Below, piece after piece: positions 24,280 to 32,845 of a stretch of DNA of 64,000 nucleotides (position 1 is its first letter; every line of letters begins with the position of its first letter). Source of the DNA: CAKZNE01 sp963976435 (lineage in GTDB: Bacteria > Bacteroidota > Bacteroidia > Flavobacteriales > Schleiferiaceae); assembly GCA_963976435.1 (NCBI GenBank), contig CAXBKQ010000014.1, positions 1-64,000 on the forward strand, read 5' to 3'. The notes under the pieces were generated by a model, which was not told the origin of the DNA, searched no databases, and worked only from the letters and a program-made list of their open reading frames with translations. The position numbers were made by a program, and so were the translations under genes.

Positions 24280-26022
24280 ATGCGTTTAGCTCTATGCCTT
24301 TTTCTTTTTGGAATTCCCTTTCTAGCTTTTCCACAAAAAAATAGTCTTCAAATAAAAGGTAAAGTTGTAGATGCCCTATCTGGAGAAGCTCTTCCCTATG
24401 TAAATATTGTGCTTACAAATAGCAATAGAGGTACAATTAGCAATAGCCAAGGAGTATTTACAATTGAGAATTTAAAATCTGGAGATAGCCTAGAATTTTC
24501 CTTCATTGGTTATAAAAATTTTGATTTGATCATTAGGGGAAGCCGTGATTCTTTAATTCTGAAAATGAAGCCAGAAAACAAATTGCTGAATTCTGTAACA
24601 ATCTATGGGAATGATGAATTTTTAAATGAGATGATACAGAAAGTTCGGAAAAGGGAAAACAAATCAAATATCCAAGCAAAAACATATTACTCCCTTTCTT
24701 CTCAATATAAAAATGAAGAAGTGGAACTTTTAGAAGCCTATTATAATGGCGAATTTAGAGGAGCAGATGTTGTGAATCTCCACTTAAAAAACGGTCGGAT
24801 TGCTCTTAAGAATAAAGATGATCGATTTTTTATTTCCTCAGAAACTAGTCTAGCCTTTTGCCGGTCTTCCAGTTTTGATGAAAACCAATATTTCCCTAGT
24901 AACCCTTTGGAAATGAGTAAAAAGAAACTCAGTAAAAATTACAATCTTGCTCTTGAAGAACGTTATATTTCTTCAAAAGGCCGAGTTATTTACATCATCT
25001 CCTGTCATCCAAAAAAGAACAAAGCTTCTGCATTTGAATCTACATTTTGGGTGGATAGTGCTAGTTCCTCTCTGCTGAGGCTGAAATGTGAAATAACAGA
25101 TGCCAAGGTTCACCCATTTGTAAGTTTATCTAGCCGAAGTAAATTAGAGAAAGTTGACCTTAGCATTAGAAAGAATTTCATTGAGATTGAAGGTCAAAGT
25201 TTTTTAAAGACTATGGATTTTGACTATAGGCTACATTATGTTTCGGAGCGAGGAAATCCATTTACCTTAAAAAGCGAAGCTGTATTATATGCCTATGCAT
25301 TTAAAGAAGCTTTTAATCTACCCTTTTTTGAGTTTAGCAAGGGATCCTATGAAGATTATAGAAATATAAATGCCTCCCCCTACCATTCCGAGTTTTGGAA
25401 ATTAAACACAGAATTTACCTTATATGATGGCAAAGAAAAAGAAGAGCTATTTAAAGAAAATAGTGCCGGATTAAGCAATCGAGAGCTCTTCATTGGCAAT
25501 AAATACTTTAAAACTGGATTCTTCGAACACCCTTATGTCTTTTGGTCGGAGAAGCGTATTGCATTTAGACCTGAGGAGGGAAATCAAAAAATAAAAGTCG
25601 ATCCTCTACCTTCTAATCGCTACCATTTTGAGGTTCAAATATATTTGGACTACTCCATTTTTGAAGATTCGATTTATTATAATATCGCAACGATTTTTGA
25701 TCCCTTTAAAACCTTTTGTTATTTACCAGAAAGCCCACAAACAGCAGCATTTATAAATATATATTTTGATTTAATGGAAATTGAAAAAAGGAAAATGGAG
25801 AAGGAATTAAGGGCTCCAGGAATTGAAGAAAAGGATATTGAAATAATATATGATAATTGTAAAAGGCGCTGCGAAAAAATTTCTCGTCAATATTTTAAAG
25901 AAGTGCAAAGGGCAAAAAATTGGTTGGCTTTGGAGCAGTGGAATGCAAGGGTAAAAAAGGAGCTGGGCATAGACAATATTCTTATCTATCAATTAAAAGA
26001 TCCCTCAGAATTTAAAAACTAA
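24280..26022 (+). CDS. Secreted protein with carboxypeptidase-regulatory-like domain
   Basis: A 580-aa protein with a signal peptide ending in FPQ. Residues 23-100 form a CarboxypepD_reg-like beta-sandwich: LQIKGKVVDALSGEALPYVNIVL, then TISNSQGVFTIENL and LEFSFIGYKN. Such domains precede TonB-dependent receptors or stand at the start of envelope proteins in Bacteroidota. The other 480 residues have no motif I know and no barrel signature at the C terminus; a helical patch lies at 490-560. It may be a periplasmic or outer-membrane-associated protein. It follows the phosphatase gene by 56 bases on the same strand. Confidence 0.75.
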   Translation: MRLALCLFLFGIPFLAFPQKNSLQIKGKVVDALSGEALPYVNIVLTNSNRGTISNSQGVFTIENLKSGDSLEFSFIGYKNFDLIIRGSRDSLILKMKPENKLLNSVTIYGNDEFLNEMIQKVRKRENKSNIQAKTYYSLSSQYKNEEVELLEAYYNGEFRGADVVNLHLKNGRIALKNKDDRFFISSETSLAFCRSSSFDENQYFPSNPLEMSKKKLSKNYNLALEERYISSKGRVIYIISCHPKKNKASAFESTFWVDSASSSLLRLKCEITDAKVHPFVSLSSRSKLEKVDLSIRKNFIEIEGQSFLKTMDFDYRLHYVSERGNPFTLKSEAVLYAYAFKEAFNLPFFEFSKGSYEDYRNINASPYHSEFWKLNTEFTLYDGKEKEELFKENSAGLSNRELFIGNKYFKTGFFEHPYVFWSEKRIAFRPEEGNQKIKVDPLPSNRYHFEVQIYLDYSIFEDSIYYNIATIFDPFKTFCYLPESPQTAAFINIYFDLMEIEKRKMEKELRAPGIEEKDIEIIYDNCKRRCEKISRQYFKEVQRAKNWLALEQWNARVKKELGIDNILIYQLKDPSEFKN

Positions 26023-26100
26023 ATAGTTGCTGAACTTTTCTATGCTGATGAAGGACTAAAATGCCGTTTTAGTTTAGTAAACTTGCTCTAAAATTAGATT

Positions 26101-27261
26101 ATGCTAAGCTGCCAGAAAGATCTTTTTACTATTGACCCAGAAGTTCATTATTTAAACTGTGCCTATAAAGCCCCCCTTCTTAAAAGCTCCGAAAAAGAAG
26201 CTATTTCTGCTTTGATAAAGGAAAGAAGTCCAGAGAAACTTAAACCGGAAGATTTTTTTGAAAATGCCAAGCTAATAAAAAGTGAATTTTCCAAACTCTT
26301 GTCCACCTCCTCTAAAAATGTGGCAATCATTCCTAGTACCTCTTATGGGCTAGCATCAGTATTTAAAAACATAAACATTGAATCTGGTAAACATGCCTGC
26401 TGTATAGAAAATGAGTTTCCAAGTGATTATTTGGCATTACATAAATGGTGCAATACTCATAATGCGGAACTGAGGACTATTAGCTTAGATAAAGGGATTG
26501 AAGCTCAAAATCAAAATTTAAACCAGAGAATTATTGAAAGTTTAAATGAGGATACAGCCTTATTAATAATGTCATCCGTACATTGGATGAATGGTGAAAA
26601 ATTTGACTTAAAAGCTATTGGTCAGAGATGTAATGAATTGGATATTCTATTTATTGTGGATGGCACACAATCCGTTGGAGCCATGCCTATAGATGTAGAA
26701 GAATGCCAAATAGATGCACTTATTTGTGCCGCTTACAAATGGTTAATGGGACCCTATAGTACTGGTCTGGCCTATTTTCACCCAAAGTTTCACAATGGTG
26801 ATCCTATAGAAGATTCTTGGATCAATAGAAAAGGTTCAGAGGATTTTTCAAATCTTAGTAATTATGGTTTGGAATATACTGAAGGAGCTGGACGCTATAA
26901 TATGGGGCAATACAGCAATTTTATTTTGCTACCGATGTTGAAATCAGCTCTTGTACAGATTAATGAATGGAGTCCGGAAAGGGTTCAGGAATATTGTTGG
27001 GAATTGGCAAAACCGATTTTTCATTATTTGGATGAAATGGGACTTCCTTATTCAGATCCAGAAGATAGAGCCCATCACCTTCTGGGAATTCCTTTAGGCA
27101 GCAGCATTGATAAAGATAGATTGAGAAAAAAAATGGCCGAGAATAAACTATTCCTGTCTTTTAGAGGTGATAATATCAGAGTAGCCCTTCACTTATTTAA
27201 TACAAAGGAGGATATTGAATGCTTAATATCTACTTTAAAAGCTTGCCAAATCAAAAAATAA
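26101..27261 (+). CDS. Class V aminotransferase, PLP-dependent
   Basis: A 386-aa fold-type I PLP enzyme. The cofactor-binding segment reads FIVDGTQSVGAMPIDVEECQ (Asp binds the pyridine nitrogen) and the Schiff-base lysine is in ALICAAYKWLMGPYSTG. Other family marks are LNCAYKAPLL near the start and STSYGLASVF. It groups with the cysteine desulfurase/isopenicillin-N-epimerase-like branch. The lack of the IscS active-site Cys loop that I would expect argues against a role in Fe-S assembly. The substrate cannot be told from the sequence. Confidence 0.9.
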   Translation: MLSCQKDLFTIDPEVHYLNCAYKAPLLKSSEKEAISALIKERSPEKLKPEDFFENAKLIKSEFSKLLSTSSKNVAIIPSTSYGLASVFKNINIESGKHACCIENEFPSDYLALHKWCNTHNAELRTISLDKGIEAQNQNLNQRIIESLNEDTALLIMSSVHWMNGEKFDLKAIGQRCNELDILFIVDGTQSVGAMPIDVEECQIDALICAAYKWLMGPYSTGLAYFHPKFHNGDPIEDSWINRKGSEDFSNLSNYGLEYTEGAGRYNMGQYSNFILLPMLKSALVQINEWSPERVQEYCWELAKPIFHYLDEMGLPYSDPEDRAHHLLGIPLGSSIDKDRLRKKMAENKLFLSFRGDNIRVALHLFNTKEDIECLISTLKACQIKK

Positions 27262-27413
27262 AAAGCCTAATTTATTCAATCAAAGTGGCGGCCATTGGCT
27301 ATTTTTGCCAGCTGCGAATTTAGCACTATGGATAAAATATTAGAAACATATACTCGGGGCCTTTGGCGTGTATTACAGCGATAGCTGGCCATAATCCATA
27401 AATAGATTAAAAC

Positions 27414-27932
27414 ATGATGAAAAACTTAAATTGGACAAAAGGCCTGCTGCTAGTTTTACTAGTAAGTTTAAATGTGGCCTGTGACCAGGTAAGTAAAAAT
27501 ATTGCAAGAGAAAATTTGGAATACCATGAAAGAACCGAATATTTAGATGGTTTTTTAATTGTGGTAAAAGTGGAAAACACAGGGGCATTTTTAAGCCTAG
27601 GTTCTGGCTTTGCCCCCCTTGTGAAAAAAATAATACTTTGGGGATTACCAGCTGTAGCTTTGGTTTTTATGTTCTTTTTTGTGATGAAGTCAACAAAGTT
27701 GAACAAAGCCTCATTTATTGGGCTAAGCTTTGTAATTGGCGGTGGAATAGGAAACGTTTACGATCGAATACAATATGGATCCGTAACGGATTTCCTGCTT
27801 TTGGATTTTGGATTTGCCAAAACCGGGATTTTCAATGCCGCAGATGTTTCTATTATGATGGGAACAGGAATTCTACTACTTTTTGAAGTATTAAAGAAAA
27901 AGAAACCTGAAATTGCAAAGGAATTAGACTAA
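27414..27932 (+). CDS. lspA: Lipoprotein signal peptidase (signal peptidase II)
   Basis: A 172-aa aspartic protease of the inner membrane that removes signal peptides from lipoproteins. The marks are NVACDQVSKNIA in the first helix, VKVENTGAFLSLGSG, FVIGGGIGNVYDRIQYGSVTDFL and FNAADVSIMMGTG. The two catalytic aspartates are in SVTDFL and FNAADV. Four membrane helices are visible. It is a housekeeping enzyme and serves the many lipoproteins encoded in this window. Two Met codons begin the frame (27414 and 27417). Confidence 0.97.
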   Translation: MMKNLNWTKGLLLVLLVSLNVACDQVSKNIARENLEYHERTEYLDGFLIVVKVENTGAFLSLGSGFAPLVKKIILWGLPAVALVFMFFFVMKSTKLNKASFIGLSFVIGGGIGNVYDRIQYGSVTDFLLLDFGFAKTGIFNAADVSIMMGTGILLLFEVLKKKKPEIAKELD

Positions 27933-27945
27933 AGGGTCTTAGTCA

Positions 27946-28437
27946 TTATTCATCAAGATCAATAATCTCAAATTTATAGCCTTTATCTAGCCAATAGGTT
28001 TTCCTTGATAAGCGGCTTACTATTACACCTAAGGCTCCAAAACCTGCACCCCAAACTATTTGTCCATTGGTTAAAAGTGGGCGTTCATCATTTATCAAAT
28101 TGTTTACAATGGCTATGCTAGAGAATAAAGCACCTCCAGCCCAGAGCCCAGTTCCCAGGGTTTTTACAAAACTATTATAGGTTCTAATACCTTCTAAATT
28201 GCTGAAATAAAACAGCCTATCATTCACCTTTATTGAATTTCCTTTTATCTCTTTTAATATCCCTGAAATCCACTCATCGTGGTTTTTAATTTTTATGTGA
28301 ATCCTTTCATTTAGCCCAATTCGCTCTTTAGGAATTTCACCAGGCTTTTTGATATAGAGATATTGTTGAGAAAATGCCAATCCTGAATAGAAGATAAAGG
28401 CAAGCATTATAAGAGTTTTCATTTCAAATATTTTCAT
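27946..28437 (-). CDS. Exported protein of unknown function
   Basis: A 163-aa protein with a signal peptide (MLAFIFYSGLAFSQ near the start; the second Met at 28422 may be the true start). The middle section (GIKLE-type beta region IHIKIKNHDEWISGILKEIKGNSI) resembles an SH3-like or OB-type barrel. A following glycine-rich hydrophobic stretch (GTGLWAGGALFSSIAIVNNLI and WGAGFGALGVIVSRL) could be two membrane helices. It lies four bases after the rhomboid gene and converges with lspA. I do not recognise the family. Confidence 0.7.
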   Translation of the reverse strand: MKIFEMKTLIMLAFIFYSGLAFSQQYLYIKKPGEIPKERIGLNERIHIKIKNHDEWISGILKEIKGNSIKVNDRLFYFSNLEGIRTYNSFVKTLGTGLWAGGALFSSIAIVNNLINDERPLLTNGQIVWGAGFGALGVIVSRLSRKTYWLDKGYKFEIIDLDE

Positions 28438-28441
28438 AGAA

Positions 28442-29200
28442 TTAATTTTTTAAATCCTGATTTTGATCGGACGGCGAATTTGGCTTATAGTGATATTCTA
28501 CACTATGTTCACCTGAATATTGCTTCCAAGCATCGCCAATAAGGTCTATTTCTTCCTCTTCTACTTTTTCCTCTTCCAATTCCCAACTGTATTTTTTTCG
28601 GGCAGGACCCAATTTTCTGTATACGACTGCCAATGCAAAACCTACCAGTCCTCCCATCAGATGACCTTCCCAGCTAATAGTTTCATCGTAAGGTAAAATG
28701 CCCCAAAACAGACTTCCATATAAAAAGGCAATCAGGAAAGAAAGAGCCAACAAGTTTACCTGCCATCTTAAAATACCACTTAGAAATACAAAACCGGCAA
28801 ATGAATATATAATACCAGAAGCGCCGATATGATAATTTTCTCTAGCAAAAATCCAAACTAAAAGTCCACCAAATATCCAGGAATAGAGAATAATTTTATT
28901 AGCCACCTTAGGATAAAAATAATAAAGAGCGGCTCCTAATACTAATACAGGAAGGGAGTTTGCTGCTAAATGACTTAGGCTTCCATGCAATAGTGGACTA
29001 AAAAGAATCCCTCTTAAGCCAGAGAAGTGTCTGGGTAAAATTCCATATTCATGCAGATCTAGAAAATATCTATCATCCAACCAGTATACTAACCACATAA
29101 GGAGAACAATAAAAAACGGAATTCCTAAAAAGGAAATACCCCTTTCTGGTCTATATGAAAATTCCTCGCTTTGTTCTTTAAGATTGTTCCACTGCATCAC
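28442..29200 (-). CDS. Rhomboid family intramembrane serine protease
   Basis: A 252-aa membrane protein with six hydrophobic helices. The active-site Ser is in HIGASGIIYSFAG, the catalytic His in SWEGHLMGGLVGF, and the oxyanion region is HGSLSHLAANSLP. This gives the Ser-His dyad of rhomboid proteases, which cut within or near membranes. The C-terminal 45 residues are acidic and cytosolic (EEEKVEEEEIDL). It is followed after four bases by an exported protein that may be co-expressed. It starts 42 bases from the divergent rarA gene. Confidence 0.92.
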   Translation of the reverse strand: MMQWNNLKEQSEEFSYRPERGISFLGIPFFIVLLMWLVYWLDDRYFLDLHEYGILPRHFSGLRGILFSPLLHGSLSHLAANSLPVLVLGAALYYFYPKVANKIILYSWIFGGLLVWIFARENYHIGASGIIYSFAGFVFLSGILRWQVNLLALSFLIAFLYGSLFWGILPYDETISWEGHLMGGLVGFALAVVYRKLGPARKKYSWELEEEKVEEEEIDLIGDAWKQYSGEHSVEYHYKPNSPSDQNQDLKN

Positions 29201-29242
29201 AGCTGTTAAAAATACTATTTTTACCAGTCTAAAATTGATCTT

Positions 29243-30514
29243 ATGCAGGCTCCTTTAGCAGAAAGAATGCGTCCTAAAAATTTTGATGAGTTTATTGGTC
29301 AGGAAGATCTCCTTGGAAAGGAAGGTAGCTTGCGAAAATTACTGGAGAAAAAAATAGTTCCTTCCATGATTTTTTGGGGTCCTCCAGGTGTTGGGAAAAC
29401 CACGCTGGCTGGGCTTATTGCTTCCATTTCAGAAAGGCCATTTTACACTTTAAGCGCCATCAATTCTGGGGTAAAAGATGTACGTGAAGTAATTCAAAAA
29501 GCAGAAAGTCAAGGCCTATTTGCCAGTGGCAATACGCCAATATTATTTATCGATGAGATTCATAGATTTAGCAAATCCCAACAAGATAGTCTATTGGGTG
29601 CTGTGGAAAAAGGTGTGGTGAGTTTGATTGGAGCTACAACAGAAAACCCAAGCTTTGAAGTTATCTCTGCTCTATTATCTCGTTCTCAAGTTTATATTCT
29701 GAAGGCCCTTGAAAAAAAGGATTTGGAAAATATGCTGAAAAGAGCTTTGGAAAATGACCAATGGTTAAAAAACAAAAAGCTTAAGATTGAGGAGAATGAG
29801 GCTTTAATACGATATTCGGGGGGTGATGCTCGAAAATTGCTGAACACACTAGAATTAGTTGCCGGAAATATAGATGAAGGTGAAAGTATTACAAATGCTC
29901 AGGTGGAGGCATTATTAAAAAACAGACCTGCGCATTATGATAAAAATGGGGAGCAGCATTATGATATCATTTCCGCATTTATAAAATCCATAAGAGGAAG
30001 TGACCCAAATGCGGCGGTATATTGGTTGGCAAGGATGATAGAAGGAGGAGAGGAACCCAGTTTTATTGCTCGTCGTTTATTGATATTGGCATCGGAGGAT
30101 ATAGGCAATGCGAATCCTAATGCTCTATTATTAGCTAATAATGCCTTTGATGCCGTACAAAAGATAGGTTGGCCAGAAAGTAGGATTATCCTATCTCAAT
30201 GCGTCATCTATTTGGCTACAAGTGAAAAAAGCAATGCCTCCTATGAAGCAATAAATAAGGCGCAAATGGAGGTTCGTAATTCTGGAGATCTATCGGTTCC
30301 ACTGCCCATTAGAAATGCACCAACAAAGTTGATGAAAGATTTAGGCTATGGCAATGATTATAAATATGCCCATGCCTATAAAAGCAATTTTGTAGATCAG
30401 GAATTTTTACCCAAGGAAATTGAAGGCAAAAGGTTTTTCGAACCTGGAGAAAATGACAAAGAAAAAAGGGCCAGACAATTTTTAAAATTGCGCTGGCCCA
30501 AATATGGTTATTAG
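29243..30514 (+). CDS. rarA: Replication-associated recombination protein A (AAA+ ATPase)
   Basis: A 423-aa AAA+ ATPase of the RarA/MgsA group. It shows PLAERMRPKNFDEFIGQEDLLG, Walker A FWGPPGVGKTTLAG (residues about 45-58), Walker B ILFIDEIHRFSKSQQDSLL, sensor 1 GATTENPSFEV, RYSGGDARKLLNTLE and a C-terminal tetramerisation domain (HYDIISAFIKSIRGSDPNAAVYWLARM). RarA acts at stalled replication forks. Complete at the usual length. It converges with a lipoprotein gene 13 bases downstream. Confidence 0.97.
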   Translation: MQAPLAERMRPKNFDEFIGQEDLLGKEGSLRKLLEKKIVPSMIFWGPPGVGKTTLAGLIASISERPFYTLSAINSGVKDVREVIQKAESQGLFASGNTPILFIDEIHRFSKSQQDSLLGAVEKGVVSLIGATTENPSFEVISALLSRSQVYILKALEKKDLENMLKRALENDQWLKNKKLKIEENEALIRYSGGDARKLLNTLELVAGNIDEGESITNAQVEALLKNRPAHYDKNGEQHYDIISAFIKSIRGSDPNAAVYWLARMIEGGEEPSFIARRLLILASEDIGNANPNALLLANNAFDAVQKIGWPESRIILSQCVIYLATSEKSNASYEAINKAQMEVRNSGDLSVPLPIRNAPTKLMKDLGYGNDYKYAHAYKSNFVDQEFLPKEIEGKRFFEPGENDKEKRARQFLKLRWPKYGY

Positions 30515-30527
30515 AGTTCTTAAACTC

Positions 30528-31358
30528 TTAGAATCCGTTAAATGTTCTTGGTAAAGTTACAGATGCACCACCAGAACTTGTTACTGTTAATACCAATTGA
30601 TTATTACAACCATCAGCGGAGATGAAATCAACCATTCCACCATCAAAGGTAGTAAGACTATCACCTGAAAAGGTAAGATCTAAAATACCTTCAGTAACAG
30701 TATACTGACAAGTACGATCAAAATTCATTGGGCTTGTAAAATCGATATCAATTTTGTTATTAGTACCATTCTCCATTCCTGAAGCTGTACCCGTTAAATT
30801 GAATTTATCATCCGTTGCATCTTTAGTAGTTGCAAAACCAGAAATCCATTTTACCTTTTTATCAGCATTGTAGGTTAATAGATTGTCATAATCTAAACTA
30901 CTGATAACCATAGAAAGAGTGTCATTTCCTAGGTTGCTAACAGAGATTGAACCACCAACTGTTTTATCATCAACAGTAAAGCTATTGAAAGCTAATGATA
31001 ATAAACCACCTTGTGAAAAGTAATCACCATTTTCAGTAACGGTAATTGAACCTTTACGAGTAACACCAGAATTATCAACTACTCCAGTACCATAGTCTAG
31101 GGTATAAACATTGCCAATAAGGCTAGCCATAGCTCCTTGGAACATAATTGTATCACCATCAGAAAGAGTAGAATCTCTTTGAAGTTGATCTACTGCATTA
31201 TATACACTAGAAGCAATTGCTTCAGTATCGATAATCCAACCAGCGATTTTTTGTTCGCTATCACCAGTACCACTGCCACCACCTTCTTCGTCTTCACATG
31301 AGGTAAAAGTAAGGGCTAACAAAGCAAAGGGTAAAAATTTGAAAATTGACTTTTTCAT
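30528..31358 (-). CDS. Lipoprotein following the DUF5723 protein
   Basis: A 276-aa lipoprotein, signal FLPFALLALTFTSC with Cys 21, then a glycine/acidic linker (EDEEGGGSGTGDSE). The body is Asn/Asp/Thr-rich and beta-rich, with several GSITVTENG and GSISVSNLG strands. I do not recognise a named family. It is downstream of an outer-membrane protein and a larger lipoprotein on the same strand, so it may be a third part of that surface complex. A short stem, AGAGTT/AACTCT, spans the two convergent stop codons (30513-30528). Confidence 0.72.
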   Translation of the reverse strand: MKKSIFKFLPFALLALTFTSCEDEEGGGSGTGDSEQKIAGWIIDTEAIASSVYNAVDQLQRDSTLSDGDTIMFQGAMASLIGNVYTLDYGTGVVDNSGVTRKGSITVTENGDYFSQGGLLSLAFNSFTVDDKTVGGSISVSNLGNDTLSMVISSLDYDNLLTYNADKKVKWISGFATTKDATDDKFNLTGTASGMENGTNNKIDIDFTSPMNFDRTCQYTVTEGILDLTFSGDSLTTFDGGMVDFISADGCNNQLVLTVTSSGGASVTLPRTFNGF

Positions 31359-31430
31359 AAGAAAGGAATTAAAAAAAATAAAATTTAGGTTTAAAAAATA
31401 TAAAATTTGGTTTGAAATATTTAGTTAAAA

Positions 31431-32840
31431 TTAGTCATCATCGTCATCATCATCATCGCTGGAAGAACTTGAAGGAGAATCAAAGAATGGCATATCCTTT
31501 GGATCCTTTTCTTTCTTTCCATAAAAGGTGATATTTAGTCCGAGACGAATATTTGTTGTTTTTAGGTTTTCATAGTATACTGCCCCTAATATATTATCAG
31601 AAATAATATAAAGTTGTAAGGGGCCGAATTTAAAATCAACACCAGCACCAACATTATTAATGTCTCCGTTAATCATTGAGTATGAGGCAATAAACTGCAT
31701 TCCTCTAAACCATCTTCCCTGGTAATTAACACTGTAATCAGATCTGAATTTTCCATCCAAGCCCATTTTAGCATGATATAATAATCCTAATCCATGTTTA
31801 GGATGAAAATTATAATTCAGTCCGGCAAAAATTCGGGTGGATAATTTTGTTGGATAAGGATCTGAATTTTCAATGGTATCAAAACCAAGAACATTGGCCA
31901 ATGAATCAGTTAAAGCTTCAATAACATCATCAAAATTTTGATCTGCTAAATCCAATTCGATTCCTTCAAAATCAAATTCTCCATTGCTAACGTACTTTTC
32001 ATTTCCATCTTTCCAATCAATGGATCCTAAATCCAATACACTGAAATTAACTGATAATTTTCTGTTTATCAAGAAATTACCGCCAAAATCAAAACCTAAT
32101 CCCGTATTTTCTGTTAATGCTAATCCTACAGGATCATCTGATGGGTCCAGATCTGGATCCAGTAAATTAGATAAACCAGAAGAGCGAACACTAATATTCG
32201 TTCTTACCTTCATTAAGAATGGGTCACTAGCATCAATTTGAGCATTCATGCTTTCCACTTCACTATGTTGTTGACCGTACATATATTTAGCTCTAAAGCC
32301 TAAGGTCAATCTATTCTTCATGAATTTATGTTGATAGCCAAGGTAGAAATTGGTTCTTACCATGGATTCATAATCAAATTCATTTAAACTTAAACCTGTA
32401 ACAGGATCTCCTTGATCATAGCTAATAAATCTAAGAACATCCGATGGGTAACCAATTCTTAGGCTGATAGATTGTGTGGCACCTAAGGAAACAAATCCCC
32501 TACCCGCTTTAAAACCTATTCCCAATAGATCAATCTCCTGATTAAGGGCAAGGTGGCTATCATCATCCATCTCATCGGCAATTTGCCTCAGCTGAACATT
32601 GATTTTAGAACCCTTAGGAATTAGTTCTGCAAGGGTAAATCCTGTATTCTGAAAATGAACATGTATCCCACTAATTGCTGGTAGTCCTACCCAAACCTTG
32701 GTTTGCTGTGGCATCCCTGGGTTTACATGCAAGGATTGTGGTATAGCATTAAAATTGTATAAAGTAAGATCCGATTGTCCAAATACCATTAAACTAGACA
32801 ATAGAAATACTGAAAAAAGTTTTGTTTTAAGAGTACTCAT
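31431..32840 (-). CDS. DUF5723-type outer-membrane beta-barrel protein
   Basis: A 469-aa protein with signal peptide (MSTLKTKLFSVFLLSSLMVFG, then QSDLTLY). It has the DUF5723 start, TLYNFNAIPQSLHVNPGMPQQ, and many amphipathic strands with aromatic ends, as in outer-membrane barrels. A strange tail follows the last strand: PSSSSSDDDDDDDD, encoded by near-perfect GAT/GAC triplets at 31434-31460. A pure acidic tail after a barrel is unusual. It lies six bases after the 528-aa lipoprotein gene. The function of DUF5723 is not known. Confidence 0.85.
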   Translation of the reverse strand: MSTLKTKLFSVFLLSSLMVFGQSDLTLYNFNAIPQSLHVNPGMPQQTKVWVGLPAISGIHVHFQNTGFTLAELIPKGSKINVQLRQIADEMDDDSHLALNQEIDLLGIGFKAGRGFVSLGATQSISLRIGYPSDVLRFISYDQGDPVTGLSLNEFDYESMVRTNFYLGYQHKFMKNRLTLGFRAKYMYGQQHSEVESMNAQIDASDPFLMKVRTNISVRSSGLSNLLDPDLDPSDDPVGLALTENTGLGFDFGGNFLINRKLSVNFSVLDLGSIDWKDGNEKYVSNGEFDFEGIELDLADQNFDDVIEALTDSLANVLGFDTIENSDPYPTKLSTRIFAGLNYNFHPKHGLGLLYHAKMGLDGKFRSDYSVNYQGRWFRGMQFIASYSMINGDINNVGAGVDFKFGPLQLYIISDNILGAVYYENLKTTNIRLGLNITFYGKKEKDPKDMPFFDSPSSSSSDDDDDDDD

Positions 32841-32845
32841 AATAA

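Noticed and set aside
27927..27944. GACTAA/TTAGTC hairpin between lspA and the convergent gene as a terminator
   Set aside because: Only six weak base pairs and no T-run on either strand.
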